A stretch of DNA of 64,000 bases from assembly GCF_001836165.1 (NCBI RefSeq), contig NZ_KV827693.1:103216-167215 (forward strand). The letters are read 5' to 3'. This DNA comes from Corynebacterium sp. HMSC036D02 (GTDB taxonomy: Bacteria > Actinomycetota > Actinomycetes > Mycobacteriales > Mycobacteriaceae). Position 1 is the stretch's first letter; the number at the start of each line of letters is the position of its first letter. The notes under the pieces were generated by a model. It was not told the origin of the DNA and made no database searches. It saw only the letters and a program-made list of their open reading frames with translations. The position numbers and the translations under genes were made by a program. This document shows positions 1 through 8,239 of the stretch, one piece after another.

Positions 1-642
1 AAGGTTAAGTCCGGCGACAAGCTCTCGCTGACCTTCGAGGTCAAGCGCAAGGAGGTTGGCAAAACCACTGAGCTGAAGAACCAGGCTGACGTCATCTTCA
101 ACAACCCGAATACCGGTAACGAGGTCAAGAACAAGACCAACGAGGTCGTGACCTACCATGGCAAGCTGAAGGTTATGAAGAAGGACGGCGAGGAGGCCGG
201 TAAGGTCCTGGAAGGCGCTGAGTTCGAGCTCTACCAGTGCACCTCGAAAGATGACTTGGGCGCGAAGCTGACTGTCAAGGAACAGGACAAATGGACTACC
301 GGCGCTGACGGTACTTTCACCATCGATGGCTTGCATGTCACCGACTTCGCGGACAACGAACAGGTCACTGACGCGAAGAAGTTCTGCCTGAAGGAGACCA
401 AGGCTCCGGCTGGCTACGCCAAGCTGGACAAGCCGGTGGAGATCAACTTCACCCGCAACGACATCGCAGCTACCGGAGAAGGTGACGACGCGGTGACTCT
501 GGTTGCTAACGTTGACAACGTCAAGCAGGATACCCCGAACCTGCCGAATACTGGTGGTGCCGGTGTGGGCATCCTGGCTGCTATTGGCGCAGCGATTGTT
601 GCTGCTGGTGCTTGGTTCGCTCGTCGTACCGCGCGCAACTAA
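1..642 (+). CDS. Major pilin shaft subunit, SpaA/SpaD-type (3' part only)
   Basis: The frame is open from base 1, so the 5' end lies outside the window; 213 residues are visible. The fragment ends in a classical cell-wall sorting signal: LPNTG at visible residues 181-185, a hydrophobic Ala/Gly/Ile stretch, then an Arg-containing tail (ARRTARN). Before it lies a SpaA-type Ig-like pilin domain (GAEFELY...) with the E-box LKETKAPAGY, whose Glu promotes the intramolecular Lys-Asn isopeptide bond in this family. The lysine-containing pilin motif would be upstream. The class C sortase and two further LPXTG-like proteins that follow indicate the polymerised shaft of a covalent pilus. Assignment to this type is firm; the exact Spa class is not determinable. 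Confidence 0.9.
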   Translation, partial: KVKSGDKLSLTFEVKRKEVGKTTELKNQADVIFNNPNTGNEVKNKTNEVVTYHGKLKVMKKDGEEAGKVLEGAEFELYQCTSKDDLGAKLTVKEQDKWTTGADGTFTIDGLHVTDFADNEQVTDAKKFCLKETKAPAGYAKLDKPVEINFTRNDIAATGEGDDAVTLVANVDNVKQDTPNLPNTGGAGVGILAAIGAAIVAAGAWFARRTARN

Positions 643-663
643 TAGCCGGGCATAGTTCCGGTG

Positions 664-762
664 GCGCAGACTGTCCATGATGGTCTGCGCTGCGGGTCGG
701 GTAATCAAAATATGGTGCTCGACCCAGTGAGGGGACTGGGCTAGGTATAGACTTCAGTCCCC
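664..762 (+). terminator. Two hairpins between major pilin and sortase gene
   Basis: A perfect 8-bp inverted repeat GCGCAGAC/GTCTGCGC (664-671, 683-690) is followed by a second perfect one, GGGGACTG/CAGTCCCC (731-738, 755-762), which precedes a pyrimidine-rich run. Neither has a clean U-tract. They may act as partial terminators or mRNA stabilisers that keep the shaft pilin more abundant than the downstream genes; that role is inference. Confidence 0.45.
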
Positions 763-805
763 TTCATTCTCTTTCGTTGTAATCCCGGTCGCGCTGCGCT
801 AGCGC

Positions 806-1744
806 GTGGGACATTCTTTTGGGTGGTGCGGGTCGTTGACTACGGTGGTAGGCCAAAATGCAGGCCGACGGCACAGGCGCCGTGGAGGCCTAGTCCTTCC
901 GGCGGTAATCGTTGTCGTTGGGTTGTTGGTGATGCTGTACCCAGTGGTCTCGACCGCATGGAACAATTGGAACGCCTCAAGAGTGGCGCAGGAATATGCG
1001 CGACTGGATAAAGAGACACCGGCGCAGGTGCAGGATTCGGTGTGGGATGCTGCACATGCATACAACGAAGAACATACGTCGGGTCCGATCTTGGATCCGT
1101 GGCTGAACCGTATCGGGGTAGACAATCCCGACTATGAGGCTTATTTGAAGCAGTTGGGTGAGACCGAAGCGATGGCCCGCCTCGTGTTCCCAGCAGTAGA
1201 CGTTGATCTTCCGGTGTTTCATGGCACCGCAGATAAGACACTGCAGCGTGGTTTGGGGCATTTGTATGGTTCTGACCTGCCGGTCGGTGGATCAGGAACC
1301 CATTCCGTCATTACGGGGCATACGGGTCTGGCAAATTCGACGATGTTTGATCACCTCGACTCTGCCACCGAGGGAGATGTGTTCTATATCCAGGTTGCTG
1401 GCCACAAATTGAAGTACGTCGTAGACGACATTCAAGTTGTGCTGCCGAGCGAGGTAGATGGCCTACGGCCAGTCGCTGATCAGGATTACGTCACACTGAT
1501 TACGTGCACCCCGTACGGGATCAACACGCATCGCTTGCTGGTGCGTGGCCATCAGGTTCCTATGGAGCCTGGGGAGGAGTCGGTGTTTGAAAACTCCCAT
1601 GGTCCGGGCTGGCAATGGTGGATGTACGCGCTGTTGGCTGCGGTGATTGTCATTGGGTGTTGGCTGGTGTGGTGGCTGCGTCGCCAGAAGGCGGCTACCG
1701 GGGTGCAAGAAGTTATTAATAAGGAAAGTAGCGTGCGGGAGTAA
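806..1744 (+). CDS. Class C (pilin-polymerising) sortase
   Basis: 312 residues from a GTG start; TTG at 836 or GTG at 845 are alternatives. There is an N-terminal membrane segment (about 29-48), and a C-terminal membrane segment (about residues 272-291) followed by Arg-rich residues, the usual double-anchored class C topology. The catalytic His is in TGHTGL (H172), the Cys in TLITCTPYG (C234) and the Arg in NTHRLL (R243). A DPW motif at 97-99 matches the regulatory lid that covers the active site in pilus sortases. The gene lies between the shaft pilin and the small pilin, the position of srtA/srtB in diphtheria pilus clusters. It should join pilin subunits through a pilin-motif lysine. Third-position codon use looks less GC-biased than in core genes further right. 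Confidence 0.93.
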   Translation: MGHSFGWCGSLTTVVGQNAGRRHRRRGGLVLPAVIVVVGLLVMLYPVVSTAWNNWNASRVAQEYARLDKETPAQVQDSVWDAAHAYNEEHTSGPILDPWLNRIGVDNPDYEAYLKQLGETEAMARLVFPAVDVDLPVFHGTADKTLQRGLGHLYGSDLPVGGSGTHSVITGHTGLANSTMFDHLDSATEGDVFYIQVAGHKLKYVVDDIQVVLPSEVDGLRPVADQDYVTLITCTPYGINTHRLLVRGHQVPMEPGEESVFENSHGPGWQWWMYALLAAVIVIGCWLVWWLRRQKAATGVQEVINKESSVRE

Positions 1745-1748
1745 GGCG

Positions 1749-2600
1749 ATGAAGAGGTTGACAAATGCATGGTCGGCCCGAGTGGTTGCCGTCGGAGTAG
1801 CGTGTGCGGTTGCGTTCGCAGGGCCGGGCGTCGTTGCTGCAGAAGCGGTGCAGGTTGCCGGGCAGCAGTCCACTGGTGCGGAACGCACTTCGGCTACGGA
1901 TACAGTGACAATCCGGCTGACACAAGGCAATCCCAACGACGATGGCCAGCCGCCCTCGGGAAAAATCCAAGGTGTCACAATTCATCTGGACCGGCTTGCC
2001 GGCTTGGACCCGACCAACGCTGACGACGCAGCCCGCGTACGGAACGCGAATCTCGACGAGGTTCGTGATTGGCGCACCGATGTGCACGTGGATCTGGTCA
2101 CCAATGCCAATGGCGAGGTGACGTTTGATGGTCTAGCTCATGGCTTCTATGTGGTGACGTCTACAGCGCCGGATGATTCCTACCGAGAGATAAACCCGTT
2201 TGTGGTGGCGGTTCCATTCCACACGGTGGTAGATAACCCGAAACCAGCACCAGGAGTAATCGTGGCTAAGACCCACAAACCGGGTGAAACGCCGACGCCA
2301 CCCACGTCGTCATCTGCTCCGAGCGCTCCGCCGTCACGCCCGGATACCCCGCAAACACCTCCGAACTATCCACCGACTAAACCAGGGAAGCCACCTCACC
2401 AACCCGAGACAACGCCGCCGGGTACTCCAAGTGCCGGTAAGACCTCAACCCCAGTAACGCCGTCGGGCAATGGTGGCTCATTGGCGATGACCGGTGCACA
2501 GGTAATCGGTGTAGTAGCCGCAGCGTTGGCATTGATTGCCACTGGTTTCGTGATGATTGCCTTTAGCCGTAGGAAGAATTCAGAAAGCGAGGGACGGTAA
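1749..2600 (+). CDS. Small (base-type) pilin, SpaB/SpaE-like, LAMTG sorting signal
   Basis: ATG 1749 gives 283 residues with a clear signal peptide (MKRLTNAW...AGPGVVAAEA); the frame is open further upstream, but only this start places the signal peptide at the N-terminus. A single Ig-like domain (DTVTIRLTQG... to ...NPFVVAVPFHTVVDNP) is followed by a Pro/Thr/Ser-rich stalk (about 175-235) and then LAMTG (245-249), a hydrophobic helix and SRRKNSESEGR. Corynebacterial base pilins SpaB and SpaE carry LAFTG/LALTG-type signals rather than LPXTG, so the Ala at position 2 supports a SpaB-like role in anchoring the pilus to peptidoglycan. The stop overlaps the next start (TAATG), indicating translational coupling. 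Confidence 0.85.
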   Translation: MKRLTNAWSARVVAVGVACAVAFAGPGVVAAEAVQVAGQQSTGAERTSATDTVTIRLTQGNPNDDGQPPSGKIQGVTIHLDRLAGLDPTNADDAARVRNANLDEVRDWRTDVHVDLVTNANGEVTFDGLAHGFYVVTSTAPDDSYREINPFVVAVPFHTVVDNPKPAPGVIVAKTHKPGETPTPPTSSSAPSAPPSRPDTPQTPPNYPPTKPGKPPHQPETTPPGTPSAGKTSTPVTPSGNGGSLAMTGAQVIGVVAAALALIATGFVMIAFSRRKNSESEGR

Positions 2601-5600
2601 TGTCCTGGACAGATTCTCATCTGGTCGAGCCGGTAGCGTATCGCTGGCGCGTCGTAGGGGCGTTCGCTGCAGTGCTGGCCCTAGTTTTTAGCGTCGCTGC
2701 GCCGGCTGCTCTTCCAGGTTTCATTGGCGCTGTCGCCGAGGCACAAACCACAGCGTTGCGTGTCGAGCTTGATTCCGCAGACCAGCTGAGCATTCCCGCT
2801 GGCGACAGCGCTACATTTGAAGGCCGTTTCGTCAATGGCGGAACGGTGGAGGAGCTGGAGTTCAGTGCCAAGGTTTCGCAGCTTGAATTCGAAGGCGCGG
2901 CATTCACGCTGACAATCGACGGTGAGGAGATCCCCGTTCGCGAAGGCGACAATCTCGTTGTACATACGACGAGCAATGCAGTGACTTTCCGCGTCACCGG
3001 ACTCAAAGCCGATGTACCCGCAGGAGCAGCTTTCTCATTGAACACCCCGGCGGTCGCAGAGGAATCCGAGCTGAGCGGGATATCCGTCGATGCGTCTGGT
3101 TTAGGCGAGGAAAACGCTAGTACTCCTGTAAATGAAGACAGCGAAGCTTCGGAAGCGCCCGCGGAGGACGGCGAGTCGTTGGAGGTTTCTGACGTCGACG
3201 CGGCCCCAGCACGCCTGATGGCAGCACCGAACATTACTCCGTACGCTGCCGGTGACCACACCATCACAATCCAGAACGATGGATATGTGCCCAAGGGAAG
3301 CCGCTATATTCCGAACTTCAAGATTCCTTCCGATGAGCTTACTGCAGGTACTCTCACTATTCCGGCGGGTACGGTCGTCACCCTCAAGTCCAATATCACT
3401 AGCTACTTGTCGTCCAACGCGGCGGACATGACAATCTATTACACAGGTTTCAAGGGCGGTTGGTACGAGGCTGAGGCCAAGTACGAAAGAATCAGTGGTA
3501 CGGAATACCGGGTCACCCTGCCGCAGATCACCATCGGCGGTAATGCTCAGATCCAGTTCAAAGGAGTTCACCGCGGAGGACCCAACACCGTTTTTACCCT
3601 TACAATTCCACGTCCAGAGTGCAGGGCCGACGCGAAGGTTGTTAGTAAGCAGCCCGCCCGTCAGTTGACCTCGGAGGAGTTCACTGACGGCAGCCCAGTC
3701 TATGTAGTTACAAGTGAGCCAAAGGATCGTCGCCGAAATACTTCTATCCTGAGCCGGCAAGTAAATCAAGGCCGAGACTTTCGCCAGGTGGGAGAGTCCA
3801 CTCCCTGGGTGTACAACGCTCTCGCCTTTGACTCGAGTGACAATTGGCTCTATGCAGTCAGCCAGTACCGTGGCGAGCCCGTTGATCCTTGTTATCCAGC
3901 CGGAAATCTCCTGCAGATTAATCCGGCGACCGGTGTGGTACATAACCTTGGGCCTATCCTTACGTCCGGAAGTACCGGTACCCCTTTCGAAACGAGCAAC
4001 GATCGGGATGTGCTTAACGCGGGCGTGTATACCAGCGAGGGTTTCTTCGTGGGCAATACGTCTACCTCTGGTACTCGGCACCTTTATAAGGTTGACGTCG
4101 ACAAAGTCACTGCTGAACGTGTGTTCGGAAACCAGCGGTCTTTTTCGGAGGACTGGGCGGTGCTCCCGCAAGCCCAGAAGTATATGTGGGGTTTCCAGAG
4201 TAGGGACAGGGCAGGTGATAAGCTTATTCTCGAACGCATTGACACACAGACCGGCGCAATCACGACCTGGGATCTCACCGGCATCAAGACTTTGGATGGG
4301 CGCACGATCTCGAACCCCTCTGCTTCTTGGGGCAAGGCGTGGACCTACTCCAATGGAAACCTGGGTTTTGGCTCGGGTAGTGCGCGTGCGAGTCAGCTGG
4401 GCTTTGAGTTGAAGATCAGTAATCCGGATTCCGGTAGTCCGACGTTCAAGTTGGTCAACATCATGGATAACCTGCCGGCTTCTTTCAACACGGACGCCGC
4501 CTCCGACCTAGTGCCGCCACCGCCAGGGCTGCAATCAAATATTGCGGTGAAGAAGCAACGCTCGGAGACCAAGGTGGTAAACGGAGAGGTGCGTACTTTC
4601 TGGACCATCTCCGTGGAAAACACCACGGATAACACCAGTTCGGGCGGCACATTCTGGGAATACCTACCAACGGATACTCACTATGGAGTGAACGCTTCCG
4701 GTCCCACTGCGAAATTCGAGGGATTTGGAGCAGGATCTACCGAGGTCAACGGTCAAAAGCCCGGGCCTGATCAGATTGCGCCGGGAACTGGTATTTATGC
4801 AGGCATGATTGTCCCATCCGGAGCGGACGGTGAGTCCCGATACATGATGGGCTATGTTGGTACTCTTCCAGGGCACGCGAAGGTAGAGTATGTCGTCTCT
4901 GCGCCGGTGCGAACAGATGAATACGGGAACCTCAAGACGGTATGTAGTCCGAACAAGGTTGCTTTCCAGGCTACGGACGGGGAGTCTAGCCCGCCTGAAG
5001 ATGACAACGTCGCTACTGAAGCCTGTTTCAATAAGGTTGCCGTCGACAGCACACCGCAACCTGTTCCTGGTGCAGCGAATGAATATACCGCGAAGTACAA
5101 CGTCGTAGTTGAGGCACCGGACGCACCTGGCTTCGACACCAACGACGTGATCTACGGCAAGCTCACGGACACCCCGAAGTTTGTTGGTGCTGCCACGGTT
5201 ACTGGGGCCACTGTGATCTTCAAGGACGAGTTCAACAAGACCAGCCAGCCGCGTGCGTACCAAGGTGCCGGCCCCTTTGAGCTCAACAAGAATGACACTC
5301 CGAAGATCATTAAACCCAAGGGCGTCAATGGAAGCACCGGGCAGCACGTCTACGAGGTAACGGTGCGCTTCAAGCTGGATCGCTCAAAACTGGACAGCAC
5401 CTCCGTCCCAGCCGGCTACCCGAGCCAACCTGCAGGAAACACCCGCTGCTACACCAAGGATGGCCTGCACGAGCCCAACTTTGGCCTCATGAACGAGGCA
5501 GAAATGGGTGGCTGGAAGGATACTGACTGTATCCCGCTGGAGACCAAGGAAACGATGGACGTTCTGCTCGAAAAGGCGAGCTATAACCCGGACAACCCGG

Positions 5601-6100
5601 ACGAGATTCAAACCGACGGGTTGCTCGGCGGCGCGCAGTTCACCGTCCACCGTGGTGACGCTGACGGCAACTTGAAGCTCAACGCGGATGGCACCGTCAA
5701 TACTGATGCTAACCCCGTAGTGAAGCAGTCCACGACCACCACCACAGGCCGCGTCAAGCTCGAAGGCTTGGATGCCCCTGGCGTGTACTACCTCATCGAG
5801 ACCAAGGCGCCGGACGGCTATAACCTGCTGCCCGCGCCGATCAAGTTCTCGACGGAGTGGGATCAGAACGGCAATGCAGTCATCAAGGTTCTCTCCGGAG
5901 GCACAGCGATCACCAGTAATAGGTGCGCTGAGTCCGACACCGCTGCCAATTGCGTAAAGAAGGTCGGCATCCTTCAGGTCGCCGACATCACCAAGGGTGC
6001 ACTGCCCAAGACCGGTGGTGAGGGCGTAGGCCTGTGGGCTCTCGCTGGCGCCGCGATTGTCGCGGCAGGGTGCCTCGCTTTGCGACGCCGCTGGGTATAG
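2600..6100 (+). CDS. Large LPKTG surface protein, probable pilus tip adhesin (SpaC/SpaF-like)
   Basis: 1166 residues. A long signal peptide ends near AEAQTT (~50). A Ser/Glu/Ala-rich stretch follows (about 165-210). The middle (about 330-620) reads like a beta-propeller-type domain (YNALAFDSSDNWLYAVSQ; GVVHNLGPI; LDGRTISNPSASWG). Next are DUF11-like repeats (about 640-980), then a SpaA-type domain with E-box IETKAPDGY (about 1066-1074) and the sorting signal LPKTG (1135-1139) with a hydrophobic helix and RRRWV. Its length, last position in the pilin operon and single E-box fit a tip pilin. I see no obvious von Willebrand A MIDAS motif of the kind expected in some tip pilins, so receptor and binding mode are open. 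Confidence 0.8.
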   Translation: MSWTDSHLVEPVAYRWRVVGAFAAVLALVFSVAAPAALPGFIGAVAEAQTTALRVELDSADQLSIPAGDSATFEGRFVNGGTVEELEFSAKVSQLEFEGAAFTLTIDGEEIPVREGDNLVVHTTSNAVTFRVTGLKADVPAGAAFSLNTPAVAEESELSGISVDASGLGEENASTPVNEDSEASEAPAEDGESLEVSDVDAAPARLMAAPNITPYAAGDHTITIQNDGYVPKGSRYIPNFKIPSDELTAGTLTIPAGTVVTLKSNITSYLSSNAADMTIYYTGFKGGWYEAEAKYERISGTEYRVTLPQITIGGNAQIQFKGVHRGGPNTVFTLTIPRPECRADAKVVSKQPARQLTSEEFTDGSPVYVVTSEPKDRRRNTSILSRQVNQGRDFRQVGESTPWVYNALAFDSSDNWLYAVSQYRGEPVDPCYPAGNLLQINPATGVVHNLGPILTSGSTGTPFETSNDRDVLNAGVYTSEGFFVGNTSTSGTRHLYKVDVDKVTAERVFGNQRSFSEDWAVLPQAQKYMWGFQSRDRAGDKLILERIDTQTGAITTWDLTGIKTLDGRTISNPSASWGKAWTYSNGNLGFGSGSARASQLGFELKISNPDSGSPTFKLVNIMDNLPASFNTDAASDLVPPPPGLQSNIAVKKQRSETKVVNGEVRTFWTISVENTTDNTSSGGTFWEYLPTDTHYGVNASGPTAKFEGFGAGSTEVNGQKPGPDQIAPGTGIYAGMIVPSGADGESRYMMGYVGTLPGHAKVEYVVSAPVRTDEYGNLKTVCSPNKVAFQATDGESSPPEDDNVATEACFNKVAVDSTPQPVPGAANEYTAKYNVVVEAPDAPGFDTNDVIYGKLTDTPKFVGAATVTGATVIFKDEFNKTSQPRAYQGAGPFELNKNDTPKIIKPKGVNGSTGQHVYEVTVRFKLDRSKLDSTSVPAGYPSQPAGNTRCYTKDGLHEPNFGLMNEAEMGGWKDTDCIPLETKETMDVLLEKASYNPDNPDEIQTDGLLGGAQFTVHRGDADGNLKLNADGTVNTDANPVVKQSTTTTTGRVKLEGLDAPGVYYLIETKAPDGYNLLPAPIKFSTEWDQNGNAVIKVLSGGTAITSNRCAESDTAANCVKKVGILQVADITKGALPKTGGEGVGLWALAGAAIVAAGCLALRRRWV

Positions 6101-6127
6101 AACCAGCGCTTGCGGCGACTTTTAGAA

Positions 6128-6159
6128 AAGGCCCGCTCTTCCAGGGAAGGGCGGGCCTT
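6128..6159. terminator. Bidirectional terminator between convergent pilus genes
   Basis: Perfect 9-bp inverted repeat AAGGCCCGC / GCGGGCCTT (6128-6136, 6151-6159). Read on the minus strand the stem is followed by TTTTCTAAA, so it should terminate the minus-strand sortase gene well; it can also end the plus-strand pilin operon. Confidence 0.75.
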
Positions 6160-6178
6160 ATTGCATGTTCATTGGCGG

Positions 6179-7108
6179 TTAGGAGTCTTGCGGGTCGTCG
6201 TTAAGCGCGGTGTCCTTGGCGTTGCTGACATATTTGCGCCACCAGTAGATGAGCAGAAGCACGATGATGGCAGCGGCAGCCAGGATGGCCCACATCCACC
6301 ACTGCCAGTGAACACCCGAGCTGTTGAATGCGGCCTCGTCTTCCGGATCCATCGGCACTCGGTGGCCTGTGACGAGCAAGCGGTGGGTATTTACGCCGTA
6401 GGGAGTGCACGTAATGAGCGTAACGAGGTCCTGGCCAGGCTCACGGTGAAGCGAGCTGGTGTCCGCAGGCTCGACGACCCGAATATCGTGCACCTCGTAC
6501 TTGAGCTTCTCGCCGCCGGCGGCAATGTAGAAAGCATCACCCTTCTTGACCTTGGTTAGATTGTCCCACAGCGTGGCGTTTTGTAGGCCAGTGTGAGCAG
6601 AGAGCGCTGCGTGCCTGCCCTCGCCGTTCCCCACGCCACCGACAGGTAGGTCCGTGCCGTAGAGGTGGCCAGCGCCGCGGGAGAGTGCTCTTTCTGAGGT
6701 GCCGTGATAAATGGGCAGATCGGAATCAATAGAGGGGATGACGATGCGACCCATGGCATCGGTCTCCGACAGCACAGACAGGTATTGGCGGTAGCGCTGG
6801 TACTCGGGAGAATTCTCGTCATCGGTGGTGGTCCAAGCGTCTTCCACACTGATGTGGCCCAGCTGCGCGTTGTAGGACTGCGCCTCGTCCCACGCGGTGT
6901 GCAGTACCTCAGGCGGGGCTTGCTTCTCCAGCTTGGCGTATTCCTCCGCGGCCCGGGATTGGGTGTGGTTGTTCCACTGCGTGGCCACCACGGGGTAGAG
7001 CAAGACACCGAGGCCGACGAGGATCAGAATTAACGCAATGATGGCGTTGGGGTTGACGCCCTTTTTCTTGGGTGCGTCGGTGTTTTCCGCTGGTTCGTGC
7101 TTGCCCAT
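6179..7108 (-). CDS. Second class C sortase, convergent to the pilin operon
   Basis: 309 residues, paralogous along its whole length to the sortase at 806 (for example YPVVATQWNN versus YPVVSTAWNN; LPIYHGTSERAL versus LPVFHGTADKTL). The N-terminal membrane segment is at about 21-42 and the C-terminal one near WWMWAILAAAAIIVLLLIYW. The catalytic set is intact: H172 (SAHTGL), C234 (TLITCTPYG) and R243 (NTHRLL). The lid region reads EDAW (89-92) rather than the usual DPW. Corynebacterial pilus loci often encode two class C sortases with overlapping or substrate-specific roles, so this one probably adds the tip or base protein. Its third positions look richer in G/C than in the plus-strand pilin genes. 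Confidence 0.93.
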   Translation of the reverse strand: MGKHEPAENTDAPKKKGVNPNAIIALILILVGLGVLLYPVVATQWNNHTQSRAAEEYAKLEKQAPPEVLHTAWDEAQSYNAQLGHISVEDAWTTTDDENSPEYQRYRQYLSVLSETDAMGRIVIPSIDSDLPIYHGTSERALSRGAGHLYGTDLPVGGVGNGEGRHAALSAHTGLQNATLWDNLTKVKKGDAFYIAAGGEKLKYEVHDIRVVEPADTSSLHREPGQDLVTLITCTPYGVNTHRLLVTGHRVPMDPEDEAAFNSSGVHWQWWMWAILAAAAIIVLLLIYWWRKYVSNAKDTALNDDPQDS

Positions 7109-7216
7109 TGTGTCCTGCCTGTGTGGGGGTCTGTTGCCGCACGCCCTGGTATTGACGTGGGGGTAGTTTTCGAATCTCAGGCTAGGGAAAGTAGCTCTGA
7201 GAGAAAACGTGTCTGT

Positions 7217-7405
7217 CTAGTCGCCGATAACGAAGCACAGGGCTTCATACCGATTCAGAGTGTTCTCGTCGATGGCTAAAACTTGATCAACCGCGCGCTG
7301 TTCGCGGAGCTCATCGATTGTGCGGGGCGCAAGATCTTGAAGTACATGCTCACGCTCAGCGCGAAGCTCCGCTGTGGTGTTGGGCGTGAAGATAGGGGCT
7401 GTCAT
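7217..7405 (-). CDS. Small hypothetical protein (62 aa)
   Basis: An ATG start with AGGATGG just upstream encodes 62 residues, acidic and helical, without membrane segments or known motifs (MTAPIFTPNTTAELRAER...). It stands alone between the sortase gene and tRNA-Gly, transcribed away from the tRNA. Good codon statistics and a ribosome binding site favour a real gene. Function unknown. Confidence 0.55.
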   Translation of the reverse strand: MTAPIFTPNTTAELRAEREHVLQDLAPRTIDELREQRAVDQVLAIDENTLNRYEALCFVIGD

Positions 7406-7452
7406 GGTCCATCCTGTAGGTATGAAATTAGTCCATGAACTGGGAAAACAAG

Positions 7453-7526
7453 TGGAGCCGACGACGGGAATCGAACCCGCGCCAGCAGCTTGGGAAGCTG
7501 CAGTTCTACCATTAAACTACGTCGGC
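7453..7526 (-). tRNA. tRNA-Gly (anticodon CCC)
   Basis: A cloverleaf can be drawn on the minus strand. The acceptor pairs GCCGACG/CGTCGGC with discriminator T and encoded CCA. The D-arm contains AATGGTAGAA, the anticodon stem is GCAGC/GCTGC around the loop TTCCCAA (anticodon CCC), and the T-arm contains GGGTTCGATTCCC. Length 74 nt including CCA. It reads GGG glycine codons. Confidence 0.95.
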
Positions 7527-7613
7527 GCAATGCAGATTGTGCATCGCAGTAAAGCTTAGCACCGCCGCCGCCCGAGGCCATAAAAGGCCCAGTGGGGAGG
7601 TAGACTGTGTGCC

Positions 7614-8186
7614 GTGCTTCTTTCTGATCGTGATATCCGTGCCGCCATCGCCGCTGATGCTCCCGAGCGTTTGAGCATCGAGCCTTTCGACGCCGAGATG
7701 GTCCAGCCTTCCTCCATCGATGTGCGCTTGGACAAGTTCTTCCGCGTGTTTAATAACTCGCGCTACACACACATCGACCCTAAGCAGGAAATGCCGGACC
7801 TCACCAGCGAGGTGGAGGTGGCCGAGGGCGATGCCTTCGTCCTGCATCCCGGCGAGTTCGTGTTGGGCGCAACGCTGGAGAAGTTCACTTTGCCAGCCAA
7901 CCTCGCGGGTCGTTTGGAAGGCAAGTCCTCCCTGGGGCGCTTGGGCCTGCTGACGCACTCCACGGCCGGATTCATTGATCCGGGTTTCTCCGGACACATC
8001 ACGCTCGAGCTGTCTAACACCGCGAACTTGCCCATTACCTTGTGGCCGGGGATGAAGGTGGGCCAGCTGGCTATCTTCCAGATGTCCTCGCCGGCGCAGG
8101 CCCCGTATGGCTCCGGCGCACTGGGGTCGAAGTACCAGGGCCAGCGCGGGCCTACACCGTCGAAGTCCTATCTGAACTTCCGTTAA
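7614..8186 (+). CDS. dcd: dCTP deaminase (probably dUMP-forming)
   Basis: 190 residues from GTG 7614. The sequence shows the trimeric dUTPase/dCTP deaminase fold: N-terminal [19 protein letters not shown], the substrate motif [12 protein letters not shown], and [19 protein letters not shown] with the catalytic Glu, ending in a flexible tail ([19 protein letters not shown]). The length and tail match the mycobacterial enzyme, which converts dCTP directly to dUMP and so supplies thymidylate synthesis while limiting dUTP. The gene lies 53 bp before UDP-glucose dehydrogenase, a neighbourhood common in corynebacteria. Confidence 0.96.
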   Translation: MLLSDRDIRAAIAADAPERLSIEPFDAEMVQPSSIDVRLDKFFRVFNNSRYTHIDPKQEMPDLTSEVEVAEGDAFVLHPGEFVLGATLEKFTLPANLAGRLEGKSSLGRLGLLTHSTAGFIDPGFSGHITLELSNTANLPITLWPGMKVGQLAIFQMSSPAQAPYGSGALGSKYQGQRGPTPSKSYLNFR

Positions 8187-8239
8187 ACTTTTCGTTCTCG
8201 CCGCGCGCTTCAGGTCAACCGCGCCTAAAATTCCCGGTT

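Noticed and set aside
6344..6386. Apparent loss of the catalytic Arg in the second sortase (Thr where the first sortase has Arg247)
   Set aside because: In class C sortases the catalytic Arg lies nine residues after the Cys (as in pneumococcal SrtC); R243 is present in both proteins.
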